From the NCBI RefSeq assembly GCF_964275005.1, contig NC_092706.1, positions 28,634,781-28,698,780 on the forward strand: a stretch of DNA of 64,000 nt, written 5' to 3'. Shown in pieces: positions 44,627 through 57,300 of this stretch (positions are counted from its first letter, which is position 1; each line of letters opens with the position of its first letter). The DNA is from Diadema setosum. Taxonomy: Eukaryota > Echinodermata > Echinoidea > Diadematoida > Diadematidae. Below the pieces are notes generated by a model, which did not search any database, was not told the DNA's origin, and saw nothing but the letters and a program-made list of their open reading frames with translations. A program made the position numbers and the translations under genes.

Positions 44627-45334
44627 CTAGAACCCATCCACCAGTAAGTCCGCCACACATGTCGCCTCTCCCTTGCTGTTGGTTGCCGTGATCGAATACT
44701 CCCCCTCATCGTCCTCCTGGATTCTCCTGATGATCAGCGAGCACAGGCCGCCGTCGTCGTAGTCGAAGATGAATCGAGCACTCTCCTCGATCTCGACGCC
44801 ATCCTGGAACCACTTGATATCCGGTTCCGGGTCACCGGCCACGCAGCAGTCGAAGCGCGCGCTGTCTCCTTCGAAGACCTCGCAGTCAACCATCTCCTTT
44901 GTGAAGTGAGGCGCTCCAGGAATGTTCTGGTTCAAATCCTTCCTCAGACCATCAACCTCGTCTCCTTCGTCGTCAGCGCCGTCGCTCGCCGCTTCCTCGC
45001 TAACCTTTTTGTTGTCGTTTGCTGATCGGCTGTCATTTAATTTCACATCCTCTACTTTGGGTTGCGTGTTAAGCTTCACGCTATCCTCTCGCACGATAAG
45101 GTCGCTCTCGAGTTTAGTGTTTTCGGTCTTCGCCGTAGATGGCGCTGCAGAAGACTCGGTCTTTGTTTGGGTGTCGCTCTTGGGAGGCGTTGGAAGCGCC
45201 GCTTCACTTTCCACCTTCTCCTTCGGCGACGGAAGCGCCGGGGACTGGGCCTTGGTGTCAGCAGACTTTTTAGCGCTTCCGAAGAGCGAGAGTGACGCCA
45301 TACGCCCGATGGCACGAACGGCTGTGGCAGTTTT
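44627..45334 (-). CDS. MYLK: MYLK last exon, calmodulin site, linker and telokin-like Ig
   Basis: The 708-nt exon completes the calmodulin site ([16 protein letters not shown]). A linker of about 120 residues, rich in Lys, Ser, Pro and Asp, follows. It ends with an I-set Ig: [55 protein letters not shown] and TAG. This matches vertebrate telokin (DYDEDG, CSLII, SLGEATC.A.L). An ATG at 45301-45299 lies within three residues of the vertebrate telokin start. The second core Cys is Ser (EYSITAT). Confidence 0.96.
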   Translation of the reverse strand, partial: KTATAVRAIGRMASLSLFGSAKKSADTKAQSPALPSPKEKVESEAALPTPPKSDTQTKTESSAAPSTAKTENTKLESDLIVREDSVKLNTQPKVEDVKLNDSRSANDNKKVSEEAASDGADDEGDEVDGLRKDLNQNIPGAPHFTKEMVDCEVFEGDSARFDCCVAGDPEPDIKWFQDGVEIEESARFIFDYDDGGLCSLIIRRIQEDDEGEYSITATNSKGEATCVADLLVDGF

Positions 45335-48300
45335 CTGTGGAAATGAGATGGTGTTGATGACGATTAGTAATATTTAGAACCTGGCATTGATGATACATAT
45401 CAGCATTAGTCTCATTCAATCGAGAAATGACTGAGCAGTGAAGTTCAGTTGCACTTGTTCTTCAAAGATACTCAGTACTTGGTTCACGCCACTCTGTATA
45501 CTGACGAGTTTTTCTTTTCCTTAACCCTATTCTAACTGGGGGGGGGGGGGGTCAAATTGACCCCCCCCCCTTGACGTTTCGCGCCACGATTCTGCAACGC
45601 GCAAAGATTTTGCCGCGTCGTTTCTTGACTTTTTTCATTGAAGTCTTCCGCATATTTTGAGACCAAATTTGCGACGTCCGGGTACACCGTTCTGAAGTTA
45701 CGTAATGTTATGCATATGCATGTCAACCCGAAAACAGCTCAAATTCATGATATCGTGTGCAAATTGAATGCAAATTGTGTTTTTTGGTTAAATTGATATA
45801 AATTAGATTATTTCAACTTTTAACCATTGAAATTAATCAATTCTAGTGTAGATAAGCCTGAAAAAGTGCCTACAACAAATTTTGGCAAAAAACAATAGAA
45901 AACAAAAGGTCGAAAAAACAATAAAATACATAAGAAATTAACAAAACAATAAAAAACAAAAGAAATTGATTTTGATTGTGCTATTTTTTTACATGAAAAT
46001 TGTTTGATATGTCTTAAGGAATTCTGACACAAAAATTTAGCAATACTTCAGTCTTTTTAATGGAGTTATTGGTGAAAATATGATTTCATGCACAAATTTG
46101 CATAATTAATTTATTAAAAATAGAAAGGCAATATTTTTCTATTGTATGACCATGGAATCTTGTAGTTGACATCCAGCTCTATCTTCAGGCAAAATTTCGC
46201 GGCGATCGCGCGATCGGTGGCCGAGATCTGAAGGGGGGGGGGGGGGTCAAATTGACCCCCCTCAGTAAAAACTTGGTCTCAAATAGCCCAGTTAGAATAG
46301 GGTTAATAAATCAACATTAATTCAAATTAATGAAATATATGAATTCGCAATTCTTGTGGGTGTAATTTTTAATTTTAAACAGAACGCGAGTTTTTGCTTT
46401 CCTGTGTCAGTTCTGGGTTCTGCATTCACCAGTTGCACTCCAGGAAATTTCAGCAATTTATTCAAAATTATAAAAAAAAATAATGATAATTATGTTCAAA
46501 TATGGAGTAAAAGCATTAGATATAACGAGCTTAGAAATGTTACATGAGTGACGTCATTGGGTCAATCAGAATATGAAATTCAAAATTATTATGGTAATAA
46601 ACTGAAGCATCACTGCATATCAGGTATGAGTTAAAAAGGCCATGAGTTGTGCTTATCATACGTGACTAGCCATCTCATAAATGCCCGAAATACGTCAGTG
46701 GCTGATCTTTAAAGTGCTTCCTTATTTCCCGTCCTCTTTCCCCAAAAAACGTGGCTCTTACGAATTTATGATAGATTTATTTATTTTCTTTTATATGAAA
46801 GGATCGAAAGTTAACCTTGAATTCCAATGTTTTATTCGATCGAAATATGTCATATCAAAGCTTCAAATGTGAGAAGAGCTACAGTGCACTCCCGTTATAA
46901 CGAACACGGTTATAACGAAATTCCGGTTACAACAAAGTAAAAATTCAGGCCGCAACATAATGGCTCTATTTTTTTTTTATTGTTTAATATTTTGTTCGGT
47001 TATAACGAAATTTCGATGTAATGTTTGAAAACTGCCGGTGTGGGTCCCGAGGACTTTGTGATAACGGGAGTCCACTGTATAAAGGTGCATTTTAAACGTT
47101 TATTTTAAAGTCTATAGATTTATCTTTCTCGAGGGTCTACGAGACATCAGTACGATGCGTGAAGATGGGCCGTGACGACCTAAAGTAATACACTGTTACG
47201 TCATGTCTCGAATGATGACATTGATTTGCACCCACGTGACTTTAACCAAGACATATTTATCATTCCTATCCCAGTGTCATAATGACATTACATGACATTG
47301 TATACTTTGAGAGACTCTTTAACCCGTTAGATTAACGGTGATTTTAATTGCGTGCATGTCCAGTTTACTAATACTGATAAATGAATAAATAATGATTGAG
47401 CAGGTTATCGATATGTGAAGCACAAAATTATGATTGAATTCAGCGACATACGATAATCATAATCGCATCTATGAATGATGTGTGAACACTTCAAACCTCA
47501 GTCTTGCATAAAAAATTCAATCACACTCTTAAAAGGAAAAGATTATAAACAAAAAAAAATTATAAAAAAAAAACTGTTAGTAGTAGGTCCTCTTCGCAGA
47601 TGATATCAGATATGATATAACCCTCGAATATTAGTACCACGCCATTGGCTATATTGCGCCCCCAAAACACTGTTTTGAATTAAAAGCAAATATGTTGTTG
47701 GTGATTGTTAGTATTAGCACCGCACACAAGAAGTGAACACCGTATACCACACACGTACATCGTCCGTTGATTCTTCCACATCGGACGAGCTCGAATCTAA
47801 CTCGTTTGATCCACTCTGCTTCAACAGAAAGACGTGAAAACGATTTCTACCCTTTAACTTTCAAAACTTGCAACACACATGAGCAACATTCATAACAAAA
47901 AGTTTATCACCCTTTAGCAAAAAGCTCTTTTTTAACTTTTTCTTTATCAAAACGGAAAGAAAGAAGACACCGTACAAAGAACAGGTAAACGAACAAACAA
48001 CATGAAAGACAGGTACAATAATTAAGAAAATAGAGCAAGGTGAAACAAAAAAGTGTAAAGAAAAAAGAAAGAACGAAAAAGAAAGGAAATTATTCGTTGC
48101 CCCCTCTTCAATAACAACAGAAAAAAAAAAAACCACAAACATATTTCATGTCAAGTATTCTTCAGGATTAGACTTTCAAATTGGTAACCTATTCATGTGT
48201 TTTGTTCAAAGTTTATGCGGTAATTTTCTTGAATGTTGAAAGGGAAATATGCTGAGTTGCCATAAGAACCTTCCGATATCAATTGTAATAATAAGACAAA

Positions 48301-51300
48301 AAAGATACCCGACAAACATATTATATATCATACAGTCATATACAACTCATTTAGATCTGTTATAAACCCGTTTGAGGTATATACAAAGGTAAATAAGCAT
48401 TGTAGTCAATAGGGAGTATAACTTGAGAGATATCTACACAGAGAGAGAAAAATGGCTAAAGAACATAAGAACAATCTTTTATATATATCAATATGGAAAA
48501 CGAAATTCCCCAACCATCCCAAATTTTATCATCAACCCTTTTACATGACATGTAATGACTACCCAAGGAAAGGATGTCCACTAAATACACACATATACAT
48601 ACAATTATAACACAATGTTACAAACTTTGAGGGGAGATGGGGGGGGGGGGGGGAGGAGAGGGGAGGGAATGGGAAACAAGAGGGAGATTATACCAGACTA
48701 TGACATAAAGGAAAATAGATCGCACAGTAATACGTATACAATGACAACTACCAATGAACGAAATTGAAGAAAAACAAATATTGACATGGAATTTTGAAGC
48801 AACCGAAGCGACAAAGGGGAAACTCATTTGAGAAAGAGAAAGGTACTCTTCCGAGATGTAAAAAAGCACAGCTTTTTATGCACCAATTCCCAATAAAGCA
48901 GCTTTAAAGAGAAAGCCATCTTGAAAGAAATCCACTTTAATGAGAGCAGTAAAAAAATACAAAGACCGCTGCAGCACTGGGTATGCAAAATTCACTATAT
49001 TTCTTTTTATTTGTATAATCATTTCAAGTAGCACTCAAAGACGTTAGCATTATTTTGAGTATTAACATTGGTAATTCCTAGTAGTGCTGAACATGATTTA
49101 CTTGATGACCTCCTGCATTTTAATTGATATGCGTTGTTTTTTGTTTTGTTTTGTTTTGTTTTTTGTTTTGTTTTGTTTTTTTGTTTTTGTTTTTTGTTTT
49201 TTGGTTTTTTTTTTCTTTGAGGGGGGAGGGGGGGTTTACACCACCCTCAAAACTGGGTAAATCCATTTCTTCATGGAAAAAACAACAACCCTGATTGGTT
49301 TAGGAATAATAATTATTCTATGTATGAAACGTACCTGCCATCTTCTCCTCGCCACGAAGTTCTTGAGCTTGGCGGTGCTAATCTTGTTACTCTTGAGGTC
49401 GCTGGAGTCATTTCGCAGCCACTTGTGTTCCAGACACCCATCGGCTGTCATCCTTTCCCTGAAACCATGGATACGGAGAAATTCTCCAGTCTACTGCAGT
49501 ACATATTCCGATTTTTTTTTCAATTATCGAACTGCAAACTATAGGGACAAGCAATACCAAGCGACTACAAAAGAAGCTTACTAATAGTATTGACCCCACC
49601 CCTCCCCAGAAAACAAAACAAAACAGAACACCCCAAGGTAGTGGCATTTATTGGAAGTATAAATTATTGCGCTTAAGTTCAAAGGAAGGACTGCAGAGTA
49701 TTTGAGAAGGTATGTTTGGGAAATAATTAAGGGTTACATATTTGTAGTTTGAAGAGGAATACGAGACTAGGTTGAAGAGGTATCCATCTTCTCGTTCTCT
49801 TTCCCCAAAAGTAACCGAAAATGATCGATGTTTCCTCTTTTTAATAACTTGAAATTACTCTTGAAACCGAGCAATATTATCAATTAAGTCTAAACCTTCG
49901 ATGTAATGAATTGAAACCAAGCTTTAACCGTGAGTATCATTGCGTTTTGAAGTTAAGAAAATAAGATACAGGTTGTATAAAAGCGTTACAATAAGTGTTA
50001 TGCATCACGAGCGGACCCTACCACTAAAATTGCAATATGACATATAACATTAAAACCAGCTCGAGAGAGAGAGAGAAATAAATCTAAACAAATAATGGAT
50101 TTGCGGACTAACTCTTTCTTCTGGATGAGGAGACCGTCGATGAAGCTCTTTGCGTCCTCGGAGATGGCGTCGAAGGCCTCGTCCTCGAAGTCCCACTCGG
50201 CCAGGGTCACGTTGTTCAGCGTCTCGGCGTCGTTGTCACCCATGAAAGGAGACAAGCCGCTCAACCTGGGAGACGGAAGGCGGACGAAACGATAATAATT
50301 TAGCTTCACAATGCTACATTCATGAGCGATTACTAGTTCTTTACCATCTATACATGTGTATGTCCAAATAATAGACCTTTTTGATGATAAAGACATTATC
50401 GCTCAAACGTAGCTACACAGTGAGTTGGAGGTAGCTGAATTGAGTATTGTACCCATACCACAACACTCTATATCAAACTGGAGAAGTAGACACTCGGTAA
50501 AAGTAGGACATACTATATGTTCTGATAGGTTGCTATCCGTGACTTAATCGGCTCAAAACTACCATAAAACATGTGAAGAGATCACAAGATTTCAAATTAA
50601 CACTCTTCACATGGTTTACAGACTCATACAGTGCACTCCCGTTATAACGAACACGGTTAACGAAATTCCGGTTACAACAAAATAAGAATTCAGGCCGCAA
50701 CATTATCGACTCTTCGTTTTTGTTTTTGTTTGTTTTTTTTTTTTTAATTGTTTATTCGTTTGGTTATAACGAAATTTCGATGCACTGTATAGCGAAAGAA
50801 AACTGTCGGTCCCGAGGACTTCGTTATAACTGGGGTCCATTTTACTCCCTTTATCATTAACCTTCTTTATTAAGTGAAAAAAAAAATCATTTAAGATCAA
50901 TAGATGAATAAATAAGCCCTTTTGGGCGGGCACTCACAGAATGTAACAGATGACCCCGACGCTCCACATGTCCGTGGTGAAGCCGATGGCGTCGTAGTTG
51001 ATCACTTCCGGGGCGACGAACTCCGGCGTGCCGAACATGACCTTGGTGCTCTCGCGGGGGTTGAACGCCCTCGCGAGGCCGAAGTCGATCAGTTTGATAC
51101 GGCTGCCCGTCTTGTCGACACAGAGGATGTTCTCGGGCTTGAGGTCCAGATGGAGAATGTTCTGCTGGTGCATGTGACGCACGCCATTACAGATCTGACG
51201 CATGAACTTGATGACGTCACATTCGGTCAAGCAAAAGTCGTCGTCGATGACCCGCTCGAACAGCTCTCCGCCGTTCACACTGCGCCACACACACACAGAA

Positions 51301-54300
51301 GGAAGAGAGAGGCATAAATACAGGTCACACTGTAAATTTTATACACCTGAAACCTTAATAATTCGTAAACGGGATAAAAAAAAAGAAAAAAAAAAAGATC
51401 GGCTAAACAGGTCACGTGCAGAAGGCGTACAATTATTGTTTGATGCAATAACTTTCGTTATCCTGACATTTTGGATATTACAGAATTTTTCTGTTCACAT
51501 GCACATTAAGCTCATCACTTCCTCTGAATTAGACTTCAATTCTAGCCGTTTGTAAATAAATATGCCTATCATTTTTTTTTTTTCATATTTATGATTTCAA
51601 TATTGGCCCTGGAGGACGTAGACTTTTGAGCTTTTCATTTCATTGTTTCCTCTGCAGTGTATACACAAACACAGGTAAACTGACAAACACTCCCTGTGAC
51701 ATGTGCAGTCGCAGAGACATTTGACACATACACCGACACAAAAAGAGGCACACACAAGCATGGACATACAAACACAGACATATACACACTGCCATAAACA
51801 TTGTACACTCAAACACAAGCACACACAAACATGGACATACATACAGAGACACGTACACACTGCCATAAACATTGTAGACACAAAAAGAGGCACACACAAA
51901 CATGGACATACACACAAAGACACATATTGCAGACATACACACACATAGACGCTCGGGGACATACACACACGGGTATTATTTAGGTCCTACTCACATCTCC
52001 AGCACCATGATCATCTGCTTGGGTGACTCGAAGGCGTCGAGGCATTGCAGGAGCTTGGCGTGATGGAGTTTGTTCATCACCTCGATCTCGTTCCTCACAG
52101 CTTCCTTCTCGCTAGCCTTGATGGTCTTGATCATCTTAGCGGCGTACTCCCTACCGGTCACCTTGTCCACGCACTTGTGTACCGTGCCGAATCGACCCCT
52201 GGCAATGCATCGAAAATTTATGGGTCAGCTCATCCTATCTAACTCCAAAATACACCTGTTTCATAATTATATTTGAATGTATGGACATATTCACCCCTCC
52301 CCCTCCCCTGCATGACCTGGTAATGAACCTCTATATTATGATATAAGCAGGCTTGTTAACTGTATTTAACTCTCTATATATTCTTTCCCTCATCTTAGGA
52401 CTTTGTAGCAAGCTATTGCATCCACCTGTATACTCAACAGATTTCTACACCAGCAATATATTTTGCATGCATTTATTTGTTGCCATGACAGGCAAGGCCA
52501 GGGGAAAAGTCAAGGGCAAGCGCCGGGATTGTCAGAAACAGGCTTTATTAGACAAGTTTGTATAAACTTTGGATCTCAGAACTTACTTTCCGAGGATTTC
52601 CTTGATGGCGTACTTCTCTGAGAACTCTTTGTCGGGTTTGATGGTCACGTGACGGAACTCGACGTGCTCTGCATCTTCTACAAAAGAGAACGAAATCAAA
52701 CGAAACAAAACATGACAAATTACTATAATTTCCTTTGTCTATGATATGTCGGTTGGCAGTTAAAAGTCAACAAAACACCTTTAACAGCGCAGTTTTAGCA
52801 TGTATGCCAACGCTTTCGTGATTATGTACCATGAACTTCCAATCACAGACAAAAACTCGCGTGCTTTAGATCTGCGACGCCAACTGTAAGAAGACGCTAT
52901 TTAGGCAAAAAAAAAAATGGCGTTCTGCACAATGGTGAGAGACAGCCGTTTCCCGGCTGGGGTCTGTGTCGTCTTCGCGTTCGCGTCGCCTATCTAAAGC
53001 TCGCTACTATCATCGCATAGGACGGTAATAGATAAGCATGGTTTGTGTGGGGATGGGTGCATGATGAAATTCGACAACTCTTTGCCAGTCTCCGACTTGC
53101 TAAAGGCAAATACTGAGAAACGATGACATTGCCCGTGGCGATAAATCTTCACGCGACAATTTCAAGTCTGTATACTTAGACTAACCAGACGCTCACGCGT
53201 CAACACCCATGCGACGTATCGGGCTATGCCCACAAAAAAAGTGTGCTAATGTACTATGCTGATGCTTTAAAGTTCATTACCAGTAGGTGTATATCACAAT
53301 CTGAGGTATGATAATGAATAAAGACACGTACGATGTATATCCTCAACTGACCATTGTACAGACTAAAACATATCATTCATTATGACACTAGTATTTTATA
53401 CTATCAACAACAAAGTTTGTGATGAAACCTGACATTACATTTCAATCACATATCTAATTTTGAATCTATCTTCACCCCTTCATTTCAATATGAACTTTTC
53501 TTATTTTCAAAATTTATCAAAGGCACTCCGCCATAGCTCCATGATTGTGTTTCTCTCACTTCTTTCTTCTATATATTATATCTTAACCAGCAGAGAAAAA
53601 CAGTGGTTGGCTTACGATCGGAGTCAGACTCGGATTTCGCCGGTTCCGCTTTACTCTTCTGCTCCTTCACAACCGTCAGTATCTCGTCGGATTCCTGGCC
53701 CGCGTCGCTAATCCCAAACTCGTTCTCCGAGCTGATCCGGAAGAGATACTTTGTTTCCGGTTTCAGATCCTCCAGACAGTGGGAGGTGTTGGAGACGGTG
53801 GCCATGCGTCGCCATCCCTCGGGCCCGTCCCCAGCGGTACGCATCTCGATGACGTACCCGGTGATTCGGCTGCCCCCGTCGTAGCTGGAGCCGGTCCATG
53901 AGAGAGTGAGTGACTCGCGAGTAACGTGTGAAGCGATCGGCTTGCCCACTGGCGGGTCGGGTTTGTCTGGAATCGAACGCAGGGCCAAAATTGCATCATA
54001 TCGCTGCTAACACCACTGTCAAGTTCAATATTGATCTGTGCTGGTGACCCCTAGTGAAATTCATTCATTCAAGCGTATGGCACAATGTGCCTGGTTGATA
54101 CCGTTTGCTGCCCATTGCTAGTCACAGTGGGAGAACCACGACCGGCTAAATCCAGGGTGTTTCATGTGAAGAGAGAATGTGCATACATTTATATTTTTAC
54201 CATTACAGATAGGTGCTATAATGTATTAATATTACGAAATGAGACAAATCTTTGCTGAAGTCGAACACCACCCCCCCCCCCCCCCAAGAAAAGTCAGCAT

Positions 54301-57300
54301 CACCACCAACACAACCATCACCACCACCGCCACCACCAACAAAACAACAACAACAACAAACAAACAAACACAAAATGCCGGCTTGGTCTGTCGTCTCACC
54401 TAGTACGCTGACGTTGATGGTAGCCTCATCGGAGCCGAGTTCGTTCTCCACCAGCAGGGTGTAGCGGCCGGCGTCGGCGTGCGTGGCCTTGCCGACGATC
54501 AGCGTCGTGCTCGTCTCGGTCTCGTCGACCTCGATCCTGTCGTCCTCCTTGATGGTCTTGCGGTTCTTGCTCCACACCACGACATCCGGCTCGGGGATGG
54601 CCACAAAGTTGCAGGTGATGGTCAGATCCTTGCCGGCCATCGCCTGGACGGAGCGAGGGGCATCCTTGATGCTGGCAGGAGCTGTAGATGACGTCATAAT
54701 GAGACATTTCCGATTACAGTCATTTACAGTACAGCTGTATTTCGTTTTCATTATACAACGTACTTCATTTATTTCCACCAATGAGGTAAAAGAGTAAATG
54801 TACAAGCAAACAATACACAAGACAGTATAATTGTATCATATATTTACGCCAACAAAAAAAAAAGCAAAAAGAAAACAATATAGCATTCTGTGTCGGCTGC
54901 TGTTCAACGACCTGTAAAGTGGGATTGAAATTATAAATATTTTATTTCGTGAAATGCCAACTAGAATTTTTTTTCAAAGTAGAGAAGTACGGCAATATTT
55001 GAGATAAACTTCCGGACATAAAAAAATATTGTATTTTTTTTTACCCTTTGTGTGCAAGGGACTTCACACGACGATGTGGGATTTCTCTATGTGTCAATCG
55101 GCACTCAAAGGGTTAATTTTCCAGGACGGCTAGTGATTTTGACGTAACAATGCCAATCTGTACATGACAATGGCCTCGCGCTTCGGCGGCACCGCCCGCA
55201 AACAGATCGAGAAGTTTTTGGGGAAGTTTCGCGGGAAGTTTGTGGTCACACTGGCAAAACTTCGAGATCTTAAAGATCGCGATCTTAAACTTCGCGATCT
55301 TTTGCCAGTCTGACCGAGCCTTATGACTCTATAAGGTCATGATTTGTACATAGTAAATATGAATACTGAGTATTTAAGTATCCTTAAATACTACCATTTT
55401 GGCCTGATTATTGACTTCGCATATGTTTAACATGATACAGTAACAGCCCAATTTGCAAGTCATAAGAATATAGAAAGTTCATGCCATCAGAGATATATAA
55501 TTACAATTTTGAGTGATTGATTCATAAACGACAGACATAATTCACTGAAATCATACGACTGATAAACTTGATGTACATGTTTATGATTATTTTAACGTTG
55601 TAAATATGTGATATCAAATTTCATCGGTTTATGTTTTGGCAAAGGATAGGCAGTGCGTAAGGAACCAGACCGATGGTTTTACGAACCCGTAAACATGCCC
55701 TCTTATTACATGCACTAATACGCTCCACTTTAAATGTCATGGGGAGTACAGAATAGGATTATGCGGCAGACCGTTCGAGATTACCGCCTCCCTTTTGAGG
55801 TTTGTTCTTGTCTGCGTCGTGACATTTCAGAACACAAACTGGTTTGGCATAATAATATTAGACTTGATGATACCCTTGGTCTATTCTAAGGAGGTAACCC
55901 TTATTTGTTTGAACATCTTTTATGTCCCAAACAAAACAAAAAAAAATCGACCTCATTTTAGCTGCGACTGGTGAATTTTGCAAAAGGTATACTATATAGG
56001 TCAAGCAAAACATCTTCATTGTGAGTAATGTGATAATATTTATACAGTATTACGTAATTACGAAGACACGCATCCTATATTCCTTTCCCTTGGATTTCAT
56101 CAGTAATGACCCAATATCTGTCTGAGTGCCATACTTTAAAAAAAAAAAGCATTGTGGGGTTTGTCGACCAAAACCGACCGTTAGCTCCGGACTAGTACTT
56201 AATTGCAACGTTATTTCTACAGAGGTGCATTTGACGAGCTTTATTTTTTAATTAAAGATAATAAAAAGTTTTGGTACCTCAAAAGTGTCCTTGAATTTCC
56301 TTGTCTTAGTTTGTGCTTCAGGTTAAAGTACCTTTCATATAACTAACACTGTGAGACTTACTCGCCCCAAAGTGCTCTCATGTCTTAGTAATCATGCAAT
56401 TAACTGCGATCAGCAGCCCCATACGCATAGCGACCAGCAGTCCCATACGCATAGCGTAATCGGGCTTCTCATTGTAGCATTCAGGATCATGACAGATTTA
56501 GTATCGCAGGGTAAATGTCAACTTAAAATCCCATAAATTCTTCAATTTGAAGACTTACCAATTAACTTGAAGTATTGAAAACAGGCTTCGGGCAACGTTT
56601 GGTTCTGCCTATAGTCCCTTTCTGTTCGAATTGATGACTGAATATGACTCGGTCGACAGGACCTTAGGAGAGCTACATACAGTACACTGAATACTACAGC
56701 CAGTGCATGCGAACACATCACATGCACACAAATTTCAAATCCATGAACGGATAAGATGTTTGTGTGCGCATGCGCTGGCCATGGTATCCAGTGTATGTAG
56801 CTCTCCCAAGGTCCTCTCGACCGAGTCACATTCAGTCATCAATTCGAACAGAAAGGGACTATTGGCAGAACCAAACGTTGTTCGAAGCCTGTTTTCAATA
56901 CTTCAACTTAATTGGTAAGTCTTCAAATCGAAGAAATTTTTGGATTTTAAGTTGACATTTACCCGCGATACTAATTCTGTCATGATCCTGAATGCTACAA
57001 TGCGAAGCCCCATTACGCTATGATGCGTATGGGGCTGCTGGTCGCAGTTAGCTATGCGTACAATGGGCTGCACGCTGCTGGTCGCAGTCAGTGGTTTCGT
57101 ACAATATTTATCGACGCTGGACAGCGTCGGCTCTGGTACGAAACCATTATTGCATGATTACTAAGACATGAGAGCACTTTGGGGCGAGTAATTCTCACAG
57201 ACAACGTACTTTAACCTGAAACACAAACCAAGACAAGGAAATTCAGGGAAGCTTTTGAGGTACCAAAACTTTTTATTATCTTTAACCCCTCGTCATTGAC

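Larger units (their letters stand above)
45335..49334 (-). other. MYLK intron between calmodulin-site exons
   Basis: The 4.0 kb intron holds a TTAA element with G/C palindromes (45521-46306) less than 200 bp from the last exon, and a family C MITE (46882-47077). A (TTTTG)n tract lies at 49137-49215. The stretch 47100-49130 shows no coding or repeat feature except a G-run near 48638. Confidence 0.8.

Noticed and set aside
44922-45377. 151-codon + strand ORF
   Set aside because: Antisense shadow of the last MYLK exon.
50922-51317. 131-codon + strand ORF
   Set aside because: Antisense shadow of the MYLK kinase exon.
51597-51983. Cys/Val-rich ORFs
   Set aside because: Translations of the CA-rich minisatellite on both strands.
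56542-56955. Pair of similar ORFs on opposite strands (95 and 71 codons)
   Set aside because: They are mirror translations of the two arms of the long inverted repeat.
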